Part shown: piece after piece, positions 24,531-36,507 of the stretch
How the letters are laid out: the number at the start of each line of letters is the position of its first letter
How positions within the stretch are numbered: the first letter of the stretch is position 1
Assembly (NCBI RefSeq): GCF_921293095.1
Contig: NC_060257.1
Location: 93,113,449-93,177,448 of the forward strand
Reading direction: 5' to 3'
DNA from: Ischnura elegans
Taxonomy: Eukaryota > Arthropoda > Insecta > Odonata > Coenagrionidae
Length of the DNA: 64,000 nt
Made by a program: the position numbers and the translations under genes
Notes under the pieces: generated by a model
Seen by the model: the letters and a program-made list of their open reading frames with translations, nothing else
The model's database searches: none
What the model was told of the DNA's origin: nothing

Positions 24531-26378
24531 TATATGCTACAATAAAAAAAATCGATTTTTCGATTATACTGACATCTGTACTGTAAAATCCGCAATTATG
24601 TAGATTTTATTTATGGTCTATGGTTTATTTTATTTTATTTATTATGTCTATGGTCATGTAATACATAATTCCTGGTCAACTATGCCCTTGGATGTAAAAT
24701 CCTGTGTGTTATAGCTATTAGATATATTTTAACAAAAAGTAGATTCGACATATATCGAACTTGAGTCTATATACAAAACATATTTCCATTGGGCATTGTG
24801 AGGAATACCAAGATGTACACATTCGCCGAATTTCATTGGTCCAACAGATATACTATTCAAGTTATGCCAATTTGTGTATTTGCTATAATAATCGAATCGA
24901 TTTTTCGATCATAATGACATGTGTACTGTAAAATCCGCAATGCTATTGGTTTAACTTCCAGTCTATGGGTATCTACTATTTTTATTCCTGGTCAACTATG
25001 TCCTTGGATGTAAAATCCTATATGTTATAGCAATTCTATATATTTTAAGAAAAAGTAGATTCGATATATATCGAACGTCAACTATGCCCTTGGATGTAAA
25101 ATCCTATGTGTTATAGCAATTAGATATATTTTAACAAAAAGAAGATTCGACATATATCGAACTTGAGTCTATATACAAAACATATTTCCATTGGGAATTG
25201 TGAGGAATACCAAGATGTACACATTTGCCGAATTTCATTGGTCCAACAGATATACTATTCAAGTTATGCCAATTTGTGTAATTGCTATAATAATCGAATC
25301 GATTTTTCGATCATACTGACATGCGCACTGTAAAATCCGCAATGCTATTGGTTTAACTTCCAGTCTATGGGTATCTACGATATAATTCCTAGTCAACTAT
25401 GTCCATGGATGTAAAATCTTGTATGTTATGGCAATTCGATATATTTTTACAAAAAGTAGATTCCACATATATCGAAAGTGACACTACATACAAAACATAT
25501 TTTCATTGGGCATTGTGAGGAATACCAAGATGTACTCATTCACCAAATTTCATTGGTCCAACGGATATACTATTTAAGTTAGGCCAATTTGCGTATTTGC
25601 TACATTAATCGATTCGATCTTTCGATTATACTGACATCTGTACTGCAAAATCTGCAATGCTGTTGATTTTAATTCCAGGCTATGGTCATCTACTCCTTAA
25701 TTCCTGGTCAACAATGCCCGTGGATGTAAAATCCTAAATGTCTTAGCAATTCGACATAATTTGTGAAAACGCAGATTCGATATATATCGAATGTGACACT
25801 ACATACAAAACATATCTCTATTGAGCATTGTGAGGAATACCAAGATGTACCCATTCATAAAATTTCATTGGTCCAACTTATATAGAAATGAAGTTATGCC
25901 AATTTGCGTATTTGCCACAATAATCGATTCGATCTTTCGATTATACAGACACCTGTATTGTAAAATCCGCAATTACATTGATTTTATTTCCAGTCTATGG
26001 TCATCTACTAAATAATTCCCAGTCAACTATGTCCTTGGATGTAAAATCCTATATGACATAGCAATTCGATATATTTTAAGAAAAAGTAGGTATAATCCAT
26101 ATATATCGAACGTGAGACTACGTACAAAACACATTTCCAGTGGGCATTGTGAGGAATACTAAGATGTAGACATTCGCCAAATTTCATTGGTCCAACGTAT
26201 ACACTAGTCAAGTTATGCCAATTTGCATATTTGCTATAAAAATCGAATCGAACTTTCGACTATACTGACACCTGTATTGAAAAATTCGCAATCCTATTGA
26301 TATCCCTTCCATTCTATGGTCATTCCCTTATCCCTTCCTTCTCAACTATCCCCGCTTTCTAAATTTCACCTATGTATT

Positions 26379-27584
26379 TATATTGGTGACGTAGATAGGG
26401 CGATGCGTGTATTTCTTATGGGGACCTATTACAAAAAGATATAAATTCATATTGGTATATCTTCATTAGGAAACATTACTCATCTAAAAAATTTATGTGT
26501 GCGCATTATTCATTCCTTTCCTAACATATCCTTAAAATTTTTATATCCGTAACTATGTAAATAGGTCTGAAAAAGGCCTCCATCGAATGCTACCTTGTAT
26601 CGATCATTTCTTCAAGTCTAACCAGTCGATTTGCTTGATTTAACTTTTGACGGATGAAACACATTAGCAGTTGTATTGTGTATGATTTTCAAGTTCAAAA
26701 CCTGATTAACAAAAAAGTTATTAGCGATTAAAGCGTATCCAAGGAGATTGGAATCAATATAACTCGTGCATAAATCGATCAAGCAGAATGGTCATCATTG
26801 CATAATTTGACTATTTTAATAATATTATTACCCTGAAAATTTCATTCATCTAGCTTGAATGGTTGCTAAGTTATTCAAGATTGTATGCTCCACAAAAAAA
26901 TGGCGACAATGATTTTTCACGTGCAGGATATTTTTCGGAATTTTATTATGAATTAACCAAGAGGGTTACGGGGAAAGTAGGCTGAAACGTTAGGGTGCGA
27001 AGCACCCTAAACGGTTTTTCTAGGAGATTCCAAATTTTCATATGGCACATGTCTCACCGCCAAAATCAGAGTTCGAAAATTCGCCCATCACGACAATGTA
27101 AAATCGAAATAGTTTATTCCTCGGAATTGATTCGACATACAAAAATTCCAAGATAGCCAAAAAATCAACCCATAAATTCTCTACCTTATAAGTCAAGGAA
27201 AATGTCGTACGATTATTGCTAGTTGGTCAAAAAAATTCCTAAAGTTTTCCCATAAGAAAAGCATTGAAAGCGTTCAAACTGTAATAAAAAATACTAAATA
27301 TTAATTCGTCGCAATGGCAACCCTACCAAAAAATCAACCAAAAAATCTAGTTTATGTCCATTGAATATCATGTTCCTCGGACGTTTAAAAGTACAAAATT
27401 AAAGCAAAAAAGTTTTAGTTCCAAAAGGCTCCCATGTTAATTCAAGTCGATATATCTCGAAAACTAATCGACTTTTTCAAGTTTTCAGAATTTTTCTCCC
27501 AATGAATTTTTTTTAACTTTTACGTCCAATAAGCCAAATACCCACACCTATCACAGTTTGGGCTAAGTAATTGTATCAACGAGT
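26379..27584. other. Intronic stretch with one perfect 21-bp palindrome
   Basis: No coding signal. TTAGGGTGCGAAGCACCCTAA-type palindrome at 26990-27010 has the same NGCGAAGCN core as the palindrome cluster at 53220-53760. Confidence 0.4.
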
Positions 27585-27830
27585 CAGTCAGTCAATCAAT
27601 TCGTCATTATATATTTATTAAATTAGACATTGTCCAAACAGCACAATTTCGAAGAAACAAGTGCAGCATTAGCACTGTCAAACGAGAAGAGATGGTTTGA
27701 GAACACCAATGGCATATATCACAGAGCTAAACCGGCTTCGCTTTGAAGGCAATGATGACACAAAAATATAACGAATTTTAAAGCATGCCATAAACTCCCT
27801 CCCCCCCAAGCCACTGCCGACGAAGCCTCG
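27585..27830. repeat. Fragment of the repeat shared with 4160-4330
   Basis: Text such as GTCCAAACAGCACAATTTCG, GAAGAAACAAG and TTCGCTTTGAAGGCAA matches the interior of the element at 3361-5076, about 80% by eye. Confidence 0.6.
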
Positions 27831-27984
27831 ATGACGTCAAAGGTGCCTAAACATCACACGAAGCAATTGTTGCGATTGTTTGTAATAGTTGCCAGTCGTT
27901 GTGAGAGCTTTGTTTGTGAGACGTGTTGATTATTTTCTATTTAAAGCAAAATATCCGACGATAAGAGGCTCATAAGTAAATGGC

Positions 27985-28865
27985 GAGAGTCTTGCCTGAG
28001 TCGAGAGTCTTGAAGAGAGTCGAGAAGTCTTTCGAGAATTCTCGTCACCCGGCGAGACTTCCGGCTCCTCGAACAAAATAAAACTATTTCTATTTTAGAC
28101 ATTGAAGATAATTTAACAAAAAGATTATTTTAAGACATCTTATATACTTCCAAAACTAAAAATAGTTGTAATATAAGATCGGCATTGACAACTTAAGCAT
28201 ATTTCGTTATTTAACTAACCAAAATTCACAGGTAACCATGAACCTTGGTGACCATAAATAAACATTGCAACAAGATATATAAAATTCTATATAATTAGAC
28301 TATGATCTCTTCTTTTTTGTTAATTTACAAGTGAATGTTTCTTTTTTATTATATTAATATAATAAGAAACATTGATGTAAACCTTTAGCATGCCTATGCA
28401 TCAAAATTATCCGCTCTATTTCATTTTAAGCCCTGATTATGGTTTGTAAATAAGTGGAAACATTGGAAAAATTTACATTTCAATTTAAAGACCTATACTC
28501 CAAGATTCAAATTTTATACTAAATATTGAGGTCAGGAAAAGGAAATAATTTTTTTCCAAATCCCTCGTTGGGAACTCTATTAGCATTGAGCATACTATTT
28601 AAAAAATTGGATGCAGAGGGTAAATCATTAAATAAAATATTTTTATAATGTTAATAAATCCATAAAAGTCATAAAGGATACTTTAGTAAAATCTACCATC
28701 GACTGATTGTGGTATTCGTCGGAAATTCTCGTCTTGCCCAGGAGTCTCGACAGGTGCCGAGAAATCTCGAAGGGGCGAGACTTCTCGACTCTCGACCCAG
28801 GCGAGACTCGCCACGCCGAGAGTCTCGTCCCGACAATGCCGAGAAATGAAATTCTCATCTCGACC
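27985..28865. mobile_element. TCTCG-rich foldback/hAT-like MITE
   Basis: Two TCTCG/CGAGA-dense blocks (27985-28075 and 28710-28860) are inverted relative to each other (GCGAGAGTCTTGCC-GAGTCGAGAGTC against GACTCTCGACCCAGGCGAGACTCGCC). They enclose about 630 bp of AT-rich sequence. Dense subterminal motifs resemble the hAT MITEs in this window, but no clean target duplication was found. Confidence 0.5.
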
Positions 28866-29595
28866 GTCGTTGGGAGGGGGATACGCTAATTGTAAGTTGA
28901 TGTTATCGATGGCATATCATTAATTTAAGTATGTAATTAGAACAATCTTGATGTTTACTAATGCCCACTATGCTTCTATACAATAACTTCATCCACATAT
29001 TCATAGGTACCGGAGAATTCGTCGTTTAGGACTGCATGTGCATGTATTATAAGGGGAATTCCAGTCAATGCAACTTTTGCTCGCTGATAGGAACATTTTT
29101 TTGTGCCAAAATAGTGTTATTTAATAATAACATCTCCCGTGAAGCTATTGCTAATAATCACAGTGCCAGTGGTTGTAATGCACGAAGTTCGACAAGGTTG
29201 AAAAATATCGGCTGAGAGATATCAGTGTTCCATCGTGATTAAATTGTAAAAAGTGCTATTATGCTATCGATAAATGTCTAACAGTAGTGTAAAAATTGTC
29301 AGTGGCGTGTTCACCCCCATTTTTCACCGTAGATATGATATTTCACGATTAAGCAATCAAGATCAAAACTGTGAGTGAAGTTTGTTTTTCTATTATATCA
29401 ATGAATGGTAGTGAGAAAAGTCACCTGTGTCACTTGCATGGGCTAGTTTAAGGCTTTAAATCAGTGAATAAATAGTTGTTTTCATCATAACGAGCTTTGT
29501 TATTGCAAGTTGTACGTGATGAATATAAGAATGTGACAGTGACTTACAGTTTTTGATAATTGTATTTGTGTATTTCCCACTATGTTTTTATGGTA
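28866..29595. other. Intronic stretch, nothing recognised
   Basis: No coding or repeat structure that I can support. Confidence 0.4.
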
Positions 29596-30365
29596 CAGTA
29601 AGTCCTCGTTTAACGTCACTAAACCGTTCCTGAAAAATGTGACGATAAACGAAATGACGTTAATCGAAACATAATATCCCATAAGACACAATGTAAAAAG
29701 TGAATATCGGCTCCTAGACCTCACAATTCCTACGCGAAAAAATTTTAGCGTATCATATCTGAGGCATTTTTTCACGATGGGAATGCCAAACTATGGCATA
29801 AAATACGAGTTCCTGTCTTCATCGACAACAATAGCAGCAGTGACGTGAATCATTCTCCATTTTTGTATCTTCCCGCACTTGCTTTTCGGCTTCGCTATGG
29901 TGGTCGCCCAGGCGAGCGTCGCCTGGGCATTGTCATCGCTGAAACATCGTCGAAGTTACAGGAACAAAAATTATTGTGAACACAGCGAAAAAAGTGACGA
30001 CAAAAACTCCCGAGTTCTACACGGAAAAATTCCTTGAAATCACTTTTTAGGTTCCCGAAAACCATTATGTCAAGTAAAACCTTGCGTACTTACCTAAGAA
30101 TTCATTTTGCAGACAATTTGCTAAAACCGTAATCGCAATTAACAATAAACACACCGTTTTACACTTCGTTTAGACTGACTGTATTACCGCCCACAAAACG
30201 AACAACCTGCAACGCCCGCCGCTTCGCGTTTTATCTCGCGCAAAATTTAAAAGCCTTGACGTTATCGCGAAGCGAAGGTGCGATAAATGAATGACGGTCT
30301 CAAAATTTTCGTGACGTTATCGCGAAATGACGTTAAACGGAGTGACGTAGAACGAGGACTCACTG
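29596..30365 (+). mobile_element. 770-bp MITE (CAGTAAGTCCTCGTTTAACG), copy 1
   Basis: Termini CAGTAAGTCCTCGTTTAACG and the inverse of CGTAGAACGAGGACTCACTG are flanked by TA. Interior motifs (GACGTTATCGCGAA, CGCCCAGGCGAGCGTCGCC) are shared with the reverse-oriented copy at 58853-59606. It is non-coding, of Tigger/mariner type. Confidence 0.88.
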
Positions 30366-31228
30366 TATATGCTAGTATATTGTTTATGGATAAACCTATA
30401 TTATTGAAATAGGTTGTACCTTGTGTGTGTTGGCAGCGGAGGCAATTTGCGATCTCACATGTGGATTGTGTGCAGACTGTTTTGGTATGAATTCGTACGA
30501 TAGGACGGATAGGTCAACCTTCTCCGCTAATGCGGTGTTGCCAAATTCAACAGCACAGTTTGTAAGCTTACGATTGTTATCCTCCAGTTTTACAAGTTTC
30601 TTTTAAATCTCGATTTGCCACCGACGTATAGCAATAATTTGTCATAACAAATTCCATGAGGGCCATGGTGTAAATTTTTAGTGCCCCAAAAAAAAGGCTG
30701 GGATCTTAACACCCCCTGCCACACACCTTTTAGGCGGCTTGCGGGGTGTTATGTAGATGTGGATGAATTTCAGGTGTACTATTCCAACGAGCGGCAATGT
30801 TATCATCCATGTTTCTGATAACTAAAACTTACGAAGTGACATGCTTGTACTTCATCATCCGGATGTCGAATTATTAATATCCCAAGTAATAATCGAGGCA
30901 CAATAGCAATAGGAAAACTTGCTCATGAATAACAGAACAAAATAAAGCGACAATGAGCGGCTAAATACTCCCTCACAACAAATTTTACAGCATGCACTCA
31001 GCGTATTTCCCAACTCCCTACGGTTGTTTAGGCACCTAAGACGTCATGCCTGGCCTCGGCAACGCTCGGGTGTCTTCGTGCAGTGGTCGGCTCAGAGAAA
31101 TTTTTCTCGATTTCAAAGTCAATTTTTTTATTTCTTTTGATCATGAATGGAGAAACTTAAGGTATTTATGCAAGCTAATATATCCATTTTACTCATTCAA
31201 AATAGTTTTCAGAGCAATCGACGACCCA
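30366..31228. other. Intronic stretch with a short interspersed repeat
   Basis: No gene. At 30711-30770, CCCCCTGCCACACACC...GGCGGCTTGCGGGGT...ATGTAGATGTGGATG resembles 35201-35259 (ACCACACACTATTGAGGTGG, ATGTAGATGTAAATG), consistent with the 3' end of a SINE-type family. Text near 31000 partly inverts that at 27790-27850. Confidence 0.4.
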
Positions 31229-31300
31229 TTCTAAGATTGGTTTGATGCAGTTCAATTCTCATATCATCTAATTTTTTCACACCCATGTATGTATTTCTTC
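31229..31300 (-). repeat. Short fragment like the 3' end of the LINE at 31446-33364
   Basis: CTAAGATTGGTTTGATGCAG matches CTAAGATTGGTTTGACGCAG at the end of the neighbouring LINE. Confidence 0.5.
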
Positions 31301-31445
31301 TCTTCCACAAATTATATACTCTCTCTAGTCTATACTCTCTCTTACACTCTGATATTAATTCACAGCCTGGGTTTATCTCAAGGTCAGGTTAGTATTCCTA
31401 AAACACATCAAAACATGACTTTCATGAAACTGCGTAAATTGCACT

Positions 31446-33364
31446 CATCATCATCATTAGTCAACAATCCTAAGATTGGTTTGACGCAGCTCTCCATTTC
31501 TCTCTCCTATCCACTAATCTCTTCATAGCTACATATTTATTCTCTTTTATATCCTTTATAACCTGTCCGATATAACTCATTCGGGGCCGTCCCTTGCCCT
31601 TTTTCCCTTCCACTTGTCCTTCAACGATTGTCTTCATTAGACCATCGTGCCTCAAAATGTGGCCAACTAAGTTGTCCCTTCTTCTGCTTAATGCTTTTAG
31701 GAGGCTTCTCTTTTCTCCTACTCTCCTTAGCACTTCCTGGTTACTCACACAGTCAATCCATTTTATCTTCATCATTCTTCGGTAGCACCACATTTCGAAT
31801 GCTTCCACTCTTGACTTCTCTGCTGCTGTCAACGTCCAAGCCTCGCTTCCATAGAGAAACATACTCCGTATGTAGCATCTGATGAATTGTTTCCTTACTT
31901 CTATGCTGGTATTTTCAGCTGTAAGAAGATTCTTCTTTTTGTAGAAAGCCCTCTTCGCCTGCGCTATTCTACTGTGTATTTCTTTCTTGCTCCGTCCATC
32001 GCTGGTAATTTGGCTTCCCAGGTAAGAGAACTCGATCACCTCTTCAAGCTTATGCTTTCCTAGGTTGATGTTTGTTTTAGCCTCCTCTCTTTTACTGCAA
32101 ACTAATATCTTAGTCTTCTTTTTGTTGATTTTCAGCTGATATCAGGCCATTGTCCTTTCCATGTTTGTCAACGTCTTCTTCAAATCCTTCTCTGTCTCGG
32201 CTATGACTGCTATGTCGTCAGCAAATCGCAGCATACTAATTTTTTCTCCGTGGATATTGACACCCGAAGCTTTCTGCTTGATTTCATTGATGGCTTTCTC
32301 TATGTAAACATTAAAAATTAAGGGGGGAAGCGCACAACCTTGTCTCACCCCTTTTCTTATTCTCGCTTCTGCACCGTTTGGTGCACATTTGATCACAGCT
32401 ACTTGGTTTTTATACAAACTATGAATAATTCTACGATCATTGTAGAGTACGCCGATTTCTTTCAAAATTCTAAGCATTGAATTCCATTCCACGTTATCAA
32501 AGGCCTTCTCTAAGTCGACAAATGCTATGAAAGTCTGTTTGTTTTTCTCCATTCTCTTCTCTATGAGCATTCTAAGTGCCAAAATTGCTTCCCTTGTGCC
32601 CCTGCTTTTCCTAAATCCGAATTGGTCCTCATCCAGGAATTCTTCTGCTCTTAGTTCAATTCTCCTGTAAATGATTCTTGTCAGAATCTTCGACGCATGT
32701 GTCGTCAGGCTTATGGTCCTAAATTCTTCGCACTTCTCAGCTCTCTTCTTTTTGGGTATGAGAATGATGATGTTCTTCTCAAAGTCACTAGGTAAATCTC
32801 CTGTTGAGTACATATCGCAGATAGTTTTATACAGTTGAGTTAAGACCTTTTCTCCTGCATTTTTTATTAACTCTGCTGGAATGTCATCTATTCCTTGGGC
32901 CTTATTCTTTCACAGGTCTCTTACTGCAGCATCAAATGCCGATCTTAAGATGCTTGCTCCAATGTGATCCTTTTCAACTTCACTTTCCTCTTCGAGAACT
33001 TTTGAGCTAAGTTTGCTCCCGTTGTATAATTTCTCCAGGTATTCCTTCCATCTCTCGGCTTTGTCTTCGTTTTCAATTAGAATGTTTCCATTCCTGTCCC
33101 TTATGCTATTACATTTTGTGTTTCGTTCCTTGAAATGGTTCCTCACTATTCTATAGGCCGCTTCCACTTTCCCTTTTACGAGGTTATTTTGTACGTCCTC
33201 ACATATGTTCCTCATCCACGCTTCTCTGGCTTTCCTCGCTTGGCGGCAAATCTCGTTCCTTATTCTCTTGTAGCAAGCCTGTCCTTCCTCAGTATTCGTA
33301 TTCTTATACTTTCTCCTTTCTTCAATGAGGTCTAGGATTTCATCCGTGATCCATGGCTTTTTCT
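31446..33364 (-). mobile_element. 5'-truncated non-LTR retrotransposon with 11-bp target duplication
   Basis: The element is flanked by the identical 11-bp TAAATTGCACT (31435-31445 and 33365-33375). Its 3' tail is a short ATG/CAT repeat at 31446-31460. It starts inside the protein, so it lacks the endonuclease domain: an ordinary 5'-truncated LINE insertion. The protein type is that often labelled endonuclease-reverse transcriptase in insects (RTE-like; clade uncertain). Confidence 0.9.
31470..33364 (-). pseudogene. LINE reverse transcriptase, one frame with two TGA stops
   Basis: A single frame runs from KKPWITDEILDLIEERRKY through the RT fingers (IILIPKKKRAEKCEEFR), palm motif FVDLEKAFDNVEW, GVRQGC, and catalytic FADD (plus 32214-32225). 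It continues to thumb SYLGSQITSDG and the C-terminal signature YGSEAW-L, VGHILRHDGL, GKGRPR, ending KWRAASNQS. Only two in-frame TGA codons (plus 32910-32912 and 32142-32144) interrupt it and no frameshift was needed, which suggests a recent insertion. With a truncated N-terminus it could not retrotranspose. Confidence 0.9.
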
Positions 33365-33549
33365 TAAATTGCACTAAACAAATTAAATTTCACTCCTGTG
33401 TCACATCATCATCACGATTAAAAAAATATGTGATGACTATTATTATAATACACCTTGCAGGGAAATTGTATGTTTTTTATTGGCTACTGCTAAGTGCAAA
33501 TGCTCTAGACTATGATACAGTTGCACTTATTAATGAAATGTTTTCTTAC

Positions 33550-33690
33550 CTGTGCCAAAACTTCAAATTCTTTTCTCCGCTTATCAAAATTGATTAAACC
33601 ATCAGCCACAGTGTCGGGAATGGCTGTATCAATCATAGTGAGATCAGTGAGGAATGTTCCTAGATAAGGAATGGTCCCATGGCTTATAGT
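33550..33690 (-). CDS. Rgl: Rgl-like exon C: RasGEF catalytic core
   Basis: This 141-bp exon (47 codons, phase 0 to 0) lies between ATTTCAG and GTAAG. It contains [13 protein letters not shown] and [17 protein letters not shown]. These are the most conserved RasGEF segments of the RalGDS family, which usually reads [13 protein letters not shown] and [16 protein letters not shown]. The exon begins only 186 bp beyond the 5' end of a LINE insertion (31446-33364). Its product joins to IKLLQ in the next exon, the family's normal continuation, across a 19.4-kb intron. Confidence 0.93.
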
Positions 33691-34474
33691 CTGAAATACA
33701 ATAATGTCATTGTGAACAAATCTATTTATCTCTGACAAATGATTCCATGCAATGCAAACAAGATTATATACATAACTGGCAATTCATGTTAATGATAAAA
33801 ATAGATGTACATAAATGGAAACTAAAAAGTTAACACAAATATGTAAACCTGAAAAAGAGAATGGCGTATGCAGCGATGAGTAAGTGACCACGATCATACA
33901 CAAGTACAGGTACATTTGAAAACAGGGGATGGAAAAATATCAGATAAAATGAAGGTATATTTGAGGCCAGAGAGATAAGTACTATGAGTGATTCAAAAGA
34001 GGTTCAAAAACTGCTGCACTGAACTGTAAGTAATAAGGCTGAATTCTTCCAATTACTAAAGCATTAGCAAACAGAGTCAACAGTGAAATTTATTGGTACT
34101 CTAAAGATGTTTTTTTAATAAAGTATACTACTGATTGAATGAGTTCTTAAGCCACTCTTTCAATGTATATCTTTTTATTTATTGATATTTTAATTGGTCT
34201 TTGTAGTAAGCTATATCTCTATATCTAAGTGCATCCTTGAATGAATAATTTTTGTTTCCCATACTGGTGTGCCTTTTATCATTGTACATTATGTTCTAGT
34301 TGTTTATTTATGATCTCTAGTCAATTAAAATTTCATTACTATTACTCTCATTATTATTATGGACCACATTGAAACCACGAGCAAAAGAACCTAAAAATAT
34401 TTGTAAACTTAGTGATTTTGTAATCACACAAATGCTCCACAACAGTCAACCAATGCGCATAATCATGCACTCAC
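33691..34474. other. 784-bp intron of the Rgl-like gene
   Basis: No repeat with clear ends. ATTACTATTACTCTCATTATTATTATGG-like text near 34335-34362 could be a LINE tail remnant. Confidence 0.35.
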
Positions 34475-34639
34475 CCCTGCACAGGGCAACTGCTTCTGCA
34501 GAATCTTCTGCAATTGCTTGTCATTCTCTCCAAATGTCACAGCAAACTTGGCCGTGCCTTCTCGCATCAAGAGTTCTCGCTGCGTCCATGCGTTGTTGTC
34601 CTCACTGAATATCCTCGCAAGTTCTTCGAACAGCTCAAG
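34475..34639 (-). CDS. Rgl: Rgl-like exon B: RasGEF domain, middle
   Basis: This 165-bp exon (55 codons, phase 0 to 0) encodes LELFEELARIFSEDNN followed by RELLMREGTAKFA and a Lys/Gln-rich end (KQLQKILQKQ). RalGDS proteins have the same order: a LSEIFSDENN-like helix, then RELLIKEGTSKFA. The acceptor was placed at AATGAAG after a CT-rich tract and the donor at GGG/GTGAGT. Both keep the frame with exons A and C. An acceptor a few bases upstream cannot be excluded. The downstream intron is only 784 bp, in contrast with the 25-kb intron on the 5' side. Confidence 0.85.
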
Positions 34640-35827
34640 CTTCATTGTGAAATAGGAAGAGAATGTCAGATGAAAATACATTAATCGTACGCATCATTTC
34701 CCCTCAATGCAACCAATGTTTGCTCCCTATATTCTCTCAGGGCCCTAGCCCACAACCTGGCTCAACCTTGAATCTTACCTCCGCCTCACTGGTTCAGATC
34801 TCAAACTCAAGCTGAGTTTGAGTTAAGACCTTGTATTTTAAAAACTAACTTAAACTCAACTTACTGGATCTAGATTCACAGTGGTTAACTTTGAGATATG
34901 ATTTTTTAATAATTTTTCCTTAACTATTTTCATCCATGATCTCCTGCTCTGGGGTACAATATCATATGTGGTAGTATTTTATTAAAGATATTTCATTTTA
35001 AAAACATGAGCAATGGTGTCAGACATCTTTGAACTTGGTGACACAATTTGAGCTAAGAGTCGAGTTAAGTGTCATAATAGCAACATGGCAACAGAGTCAT
35101 GTAACTGGTGGGATCAAGACGCGAGTATGGTTCTGGAATATGGCCCTAATTCTTAGGGCAGCACTGACAGTTTAACATTTAAGCAACCGTCTAGAACAAT
35201 TCCTTCTACCACACACTATTGAGGTGGCTTGGAGGGTAGAATGTAGATGTAAATGAATTACCACATCCATAGACGTACGTACTTGTATTACAAAGCTACC
35301 ACTTGTCTTTCTAATAGGTGAGCCGCAATGCAAAATGAGAGGAAATTGTAAATGCTTACACATTTAAAAATAAGAATGCCATTAAATCACACATAGGTAT
35401 AATAGGTTACATTAATCTAAATTTTAAAAGTAAAAGTTAAGTCAGATTCTGAGATACAGCATTTGAGGACAGTTGATTAAAATTTTTCAAACATTTAATT
35501 ATCATAATATGTACTAGGAAAGGGCATTTAACAAATTTTTAACATTTTTAATGTCTAATAAAAGTCAAAGAATAAAGTCTCATAAACCATAATTCAAAGA
35601 TACAATTTTGTGGAAAACTAGAAGGAATTATGTGATTCAAAGCAAATTTTACAGGCAAAAATGTGAAATTAAAAAGCAAAAAATTCGAACAAATTTTTTT
35701 GGTCTCAAATTGGCCCTGGTATTTTGTTTGAAGTACATGTGTACATATACACCCATGCACAAAGTTTGATCAACATCTGAGATACTATACTGAGGAGGAA
35801 TGACCCATACGTACATACAAATGTATA
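34640..35827. other. Intron sequence before the nested cluster
   Basis: Holds the short repeat at 35201-35259 (see 30366-31228). No gene was recognised. Confidence 0.4.
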
Positions 35828-36143
35828 CAGTAAAACCCCTCTTTTACACTTTTGAGGGGGACAAGGAAAAAAAGTGTAAATCGCGGGTAAGTGTAAAATC
35901 GAGGTTAGGCACAATTTAATGAAAAATAACCCCTTTAAATATAGTTAAATGTTCTATTTTTCATATGGATTGTATTCTAAATGAATAGTAAGTATAAAAC
36001 CTTTAATTATGATAACAAAAAATTCTTTACTAGTACTGAACTCTCAGTGAGGTAGATCATACAAAACATCAGTCTTCTGAAAGAGATCCTTTAACACAGA
36101 TAATTGATGATAAATAAGTAAAAAGGATAAACATATTCCATTA

Positions 36144-36503
36144 TCGAGAGATAACTCTGCCGTCGAATCCATTTGCCTGTAGAATGGCCTCTAGCTTCTT
36201 CCTCTCTTCGGCAAAGTTGTTCTGGTCGCTTATTTTGTAGGAGCGGTGAATTAACGTGTTGACCACTCCATTTATTTGCGCTGGATGATGGTGAGATAAG
36301 GCGTGCAGGTACCGATTTGTTGCTGTAGGTTTTCGATACACTGCATGCCCCAATGTTCCCTCCTTCTTCTTTTCCACGAGGACATCTAAGAGTGGAATTA
36401 CGCAGGCGTCCTGTCGAACTATTTCAGCCTCGCTGGGGGGCAAGTGGCCAATGGTGCTCTCTACTCCACTGATGATTTCTTCTACTGGAATTTTCTTCGG
36501 CAT
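36144..36503 (-). pseudogene. Inverted partial Penelope-like copy
   Basis: The minus-strand frame MPKKIPVEEIISGVESTIG, PPSEAEIVRQDACVIPLLDV runs to NGFDGRVISR, where the copy ends at 36144. The shared part is nearly identical to the plus copy (one visible change, EKKKEG for EKKKDG). Its first ~32 residues look like an N-terminal segment of the Penelope protein joined directly to the C-terminal region, so an internal deletion or template jump is likely. Confidence 0.75.
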
Positions 36504-36507
36504 CAGG

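Larger units (their letters stand above)
16545..26378 (+). repeat. ~315-bp satellite array, split by three DNA transposons
   Basis: The monomer contains GTGAGGAATACCAAGATG, TTTCATTGGTCCAAC, TCGATTTTTCGATTATACTG, TGTAAAATCC and TTCGATATATATCGAA. GTGAGGAA starts at 16575, 21942, 22259, 24798, 25200, 25515, 25830 and 26149; uninterrupted spacings are 317, 315, 315 and 319. The 24798-25200 unit is 402 bp because about 87 bp (GGATGTAAAATCC to ATATATCGAAC) is duplicated. Satellite pieces are 16545-16798, 20556-20603, 21895-22339 and 24531-26378; the intervals are transposons. The last ~70 bp degrade gradually. Confidence 0.92.
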
